Shown here in pieces: positions 44,803 to 46,994 of a DNA stretch of 46,994 bases. A model generated the notes under the pieces. That model was not told the DNA's origin. It did not search any database and worked only from the letters and a program-made list of their open reading frames with translations. Made by a program: the position numbers and the translations under genes. Source of the stretch: an uncultured Pseudomonadota bacterium (GTDB taxonomy: Bacteria; Bdellovibrionota_B; Oligoflexia; Oligoflexales; CAIYRB01); assembly GCA_903928445.1 (NCBI GenBank), contig CAIYRB010000015.1:1-46994 (forward strand), written 5' to 3'. How positions within the stretch are numbered: the stretch's first letter is position 1; each line of letters starts with the position of its first letter.

Positions 44803-46836
44803 ATGCTTAGGCTCAGGCTCGCCTCACTACTCCTCATCAGCGCGACGCTCACCATAGGCTGCACCACTCGTGATAAGAGCCCCGGGCCCACGGAGGAAAG
44901 TGTCGGTGCAAAGCCGCGGCGCAATTTCATCATCTTTGTCGCCGATGGACTTAGGCCTGGATCCGTGACCAAAGAGCTCGCGCCAACCCTGGTCAAGCTG
45001 CGTGAGCAAGGGGTGTCGTTTCGTAACTCCCACTCGCTCTATCCAACCTTCACCACCGCCAACGCCTCGGCCATCGCGACTGGGCACTATCTTGGCGACA
45101 CCGGCGACTTTGCCAACATGCTCTACGTTGGCTACCGGACCTTTAGCTCGGGCAGCTTCAGCAAAAAGGCGGCGTCGACGATGGTCCCCTTTATCGAGAC
45201 CGATCCGGTCCTAGCCGACCTCGACGAACATTTTGGCGGCAACTTTCTCAGCGAGGACAGCTTGCTGTCGCTGGCTCGGGCAGCAGGATATCAGACCGCG
45301 GCAGTCGGCAAAATAGGTCCGGTCCTGCTCCAGGATGTCACGCAAAGCGAGGGTTTAGCCAAGGGGCAAGCACCAAGTGCAACCATCATCATCGACGATG
45401 CCACGGGAAGCGCCGATGGACTTCCACTACCACCGCGCGTGCTACAAAGCTTGGCTGCTGCCAAGCTGAGCACCAGCGCGCCAAAACGCAACAACGGCGC
45501 AGCACCTGGATCGAGCGGCGACAACGGCTTTCTCGGCAGCCTCCAAACACCTGGCACCACCGCGGCAAACGTCGTGCAGCAGCAGTACTTCGCCGACGCA
45601 GTCACCAAGGCCATTTTACCGCTGTTCCAGAGTGACGCAGCACCCTTCGGCCTGGTCTATTGGTCGCGCGACCCAGACGGATCGCAGCACAACCAGGGCG
45701 ACAGCCTTGGCAAGGTCGTTCCTGGTATCAATGGCCCAACCAGCAAGGCCGCCATCCGCAACGTCGATGCCAATCTGCAGCAGATCCTTACTTACCTCGA
45801 CGCGCATCCAGAGGCCGCTAAAAACACCGACCTGTTTATAACCTCCGACCATGGTTTTTCTACCATCAGCCGCCACGACCTGGGCCTAAAAGGCGAGGCG
45901 GTCAGAGGCTCGTACGCGCAGACCCTGACTTACCGCGATGACCACGGCAGGCAGGATGTCGCTACCGGCTTTCTACCCCTCGGCTTTCTTGCCATCGATA
46001 TCGCCCATGCCCTTGCCTTGCCAATCTTTGACCCGGAGGCCCAGGTCACCTCGGGCAAGACCACGACCTACAAGCGCGTAGATCCAACGTTGACCAAAGC
46101 ATCGAAGACCGTCGCGCACTACCTTAGCGCCGGCAATGCCTTGATCGGTGGCACAGGCAACATCAACGGCGGCAGTGACGCCCAAGTCATCATCGCCGTC
46201 AACGGCGGCTCCGATCTGATCTACCTACCGGGCCACGACGCCAAGCTAGCAAAGAAGATCGTCACCTTCCTGGCCGCCCAGGACTACGTCAGCGGGATCT
46301 TCACCGACGACAGCCTTGGCGAACTTCCCGGAGCCTTACCCTTGTCGGCGATCAACCTGGTCGGCTCAGGGCGCTTGCCGCTGCCGTCCATCATCGTCAA
46401 TTTTCGCTCCTTCGCCACGGACCCAGCCAATCCAGCGCAGAGCCAGGTGGACATCTGCGACACGGCGCTGCAACAAGGCCAAGGTATGCACGGCGGCTTC
46501 GGTCGCGGCGATACCTTCAACACCATGATCGCCTACGGACCCGATTTCAAAACCAGCTTTGTCGATCACAGTCCTGCGAGCAATGCCGACGTTGCGGTCA
46601 CCATCGCGCATATCCTCGGCCTGCGTCTGCCGAGCAAGGGCAAGTTATCTGGGCGCGTCCTCGTCGAAGCGCTCAAGGACGGACCGAACGAAGTCGCGGC
46701 GAAGGCAACGACGCTACGCTCACGCCCGGCGGAAGGCAGCGGCAGGGTGACGATTCTAAATCGTCAGGAAGTTGGTTCGACCTGGTACTTTGACGCTGGG
46801 GGCTTTGCTGGGCGGACTGTGGGGCTTGCTCCCTGA
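44803..46836 (+). CDS. Lipoprotein of the phosphodiesterase/alkaline phosphatase superfamily
   Basis: The 677-residue protein starts at ATG 44803 (AAGGA upstream) with a lipoprotein signal ending in LTIGC (C20). The type I phosphodiesterase/nucleotide pyrophosphatase core begins with the metal-site motif FIIFVADGLRPGSV (D48) and the probable nucleophile T84 in LYPTFTTANAS. Later metal ligands are seen in WSRDPDGSQHNQGD, TSDHGFSTISRHD and GMHGGFGRGDTFNT. It is longer than many relatives because of insertions around residues 175-270 and in the C-terminal half. The likely location is the periplasmic or outer face of the envelope; the phosphoester substrate is unknown. It begins 138 bp after the DUF971 gene and probably has its own promoter. 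Confidence 0.85.
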   Translation: MLRLRLASLLLISATLTIGCTTRDKSPGPTEESVGAKPRRNFIIFVADGLRPGSVTKELAPTLVKLREQGVSFRNSHSLYPTFTTANASAIATGHYLGDTGDFANMLYVGYRTFSSGSFSKKAASTMVPFIETDPVLADLDEHFGGNFLSEDSLLSLARAAGYQTAAVGKIGPVLLQDVTQSEGLAKGQAPSATIIIDDATGSADGLPLPPRVLQSLAAAKLSTSAPKRNNGAAPGSSGDNGFLGSLQTPGTTAANVVQQQYFADAVTKAILPLFQSDAAPFGLVYWSRDPDGSQHNQGDSLGKVVPGINGPTSKAAIRNVDANLQQILTYLDAHPEAAKNTDLFITSDHGFSTISRHDLGLKGEAVRGSYAQTLTYRDDHGRQDVATGFLPLGFLAIDIAHALALPIFDPEAQVTSGKTTTYKRVDPTLTKASKTVAHYLSAGNALIGGTGNINGGSDAQVIIAVNGGSDLIYLPGHDAKLAKKIVTFLAAQDYVSGIFTDDSLGELPGALPLSAINLVGSGRLPLPSIIVNFRSFATDPANPAQSQVDICDTALQQGQGMHGGFGRGDTFNTMIAYGPDFKTSFVDHSPASNADVAVTIAHILGLRLPSKGKLSGRVLVEALKDGPNEVAAKATTLRSRPAEGSGRVTILNRQEVGSTWYFDAGGFAGRTVGLAP

Positions 46837-46994
46837 CGCCAGCCTCCCGGTCAAAATGATTGCGCTAGAACTAACAACCTGTACGGAAACACCTTCAATA
46901 TACCTCAGCTCCTGAGTTATAAAATCGCCTCTCAGCGTTATGTTCCTGACCCTTTTAGTTGTCGTAGAGATAGAAGCTGAATTGGTACTGGTTA
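46837..46994. other. Right-edge intergenic sequence
   Basis: This is 158 bp after the phosphodiesterase gene. It is more AT-rich than the coding DNA. I see no terminator hairpin with a T-tract, and no start of another gene can be supported before the window ends. Confidence 0.4.

Overview
This is a 47-kb, moderately GC-rich, gene-dense window with no rRNA, tRNA, CRISPR array, insertion sequence or phage genes that I could find. It looks like a chromosomal segment of a motile Gram-negative bacterium with a single or polar flagellum. The evidence is the flhF-flhG-fliA-cheY block, several outer-membrane-type lipoproteins, a YdbH-type AsmA protein, a CheY-TPR regulator and a very large TPR/CHAT protein. 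Together these suggest a Bdellovibrionota/Oligoflexia-like or deltaproteobacterium-like lineage. That placement is inference, not a database match.

Region 1 (1-13060, + strand) is a flagellar export, switch and placement cluster: fliL (5' truncated), fliM, fliN, fliO, fliP, fliQ, fliR, flhB, flhA, flhF, flhG, fliA, cheY, a degenerate PilZ-like protein and a DUF2802-like membrane protein. Genes are touching or closely spaced, so this is probably one or a few long transcripts. It builds the C-ring (FliM/FliN) and export gate (FliPQR-FlhB-FlhA), sets flagellar position and number (FlhF/FlhG), provides the late sigma factor (FliA) and provides the switch signal (CheY).

Region 2 (13086-21163) holds an orphan lipoprotein, a hypothetical protein, and a leftward operon nrdA-nrdB-alpha/beta hydrolase-HtpX-like protein. 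The promoter of that operon carries two properly spaced NrdR-box-like sites. The HtpX-like protein has lost its zinc-protease motif. A flippase-like (UPF0104/LPG synthase TM) membrane protein lies upstream.

Region 3 (21367-23574) is a 735-residue protein with two degenerate receiver domains followed by TPR repeats.

Region 4 (23709-37241, - strand) is the most unusual part. It is a 13.5-kb set of four genes, each overlapping the next by 4 nt or lying very tight to it: a 1252-aa AsmA/YdbH-like envelope protein, a DUF1318 (YdbL-like) lipoprotein, a ~2560-aa lipoprotein, and another secreted lipoprotein. The giant lipoprotein has a PD40 beta-propeller, TPR, a dead CHAT-like domain, more TPR, and an intact CHAT protease domain. 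This extends the enterobacterial ydbH-ydbL pairing with a caspase-like protease module.

Region 5 (37309-46836) is metabolism and envelope: pckA with its terminator, a GlcD-type FAD dehydrogenase, a PBP4-type DD-peptidase, then rightward trxB, mrp (Fe-S carrier ATPase), a DUF971 protein and a lipoprotein of the phosphodiesterase/alkaline phosphatase superfamily.
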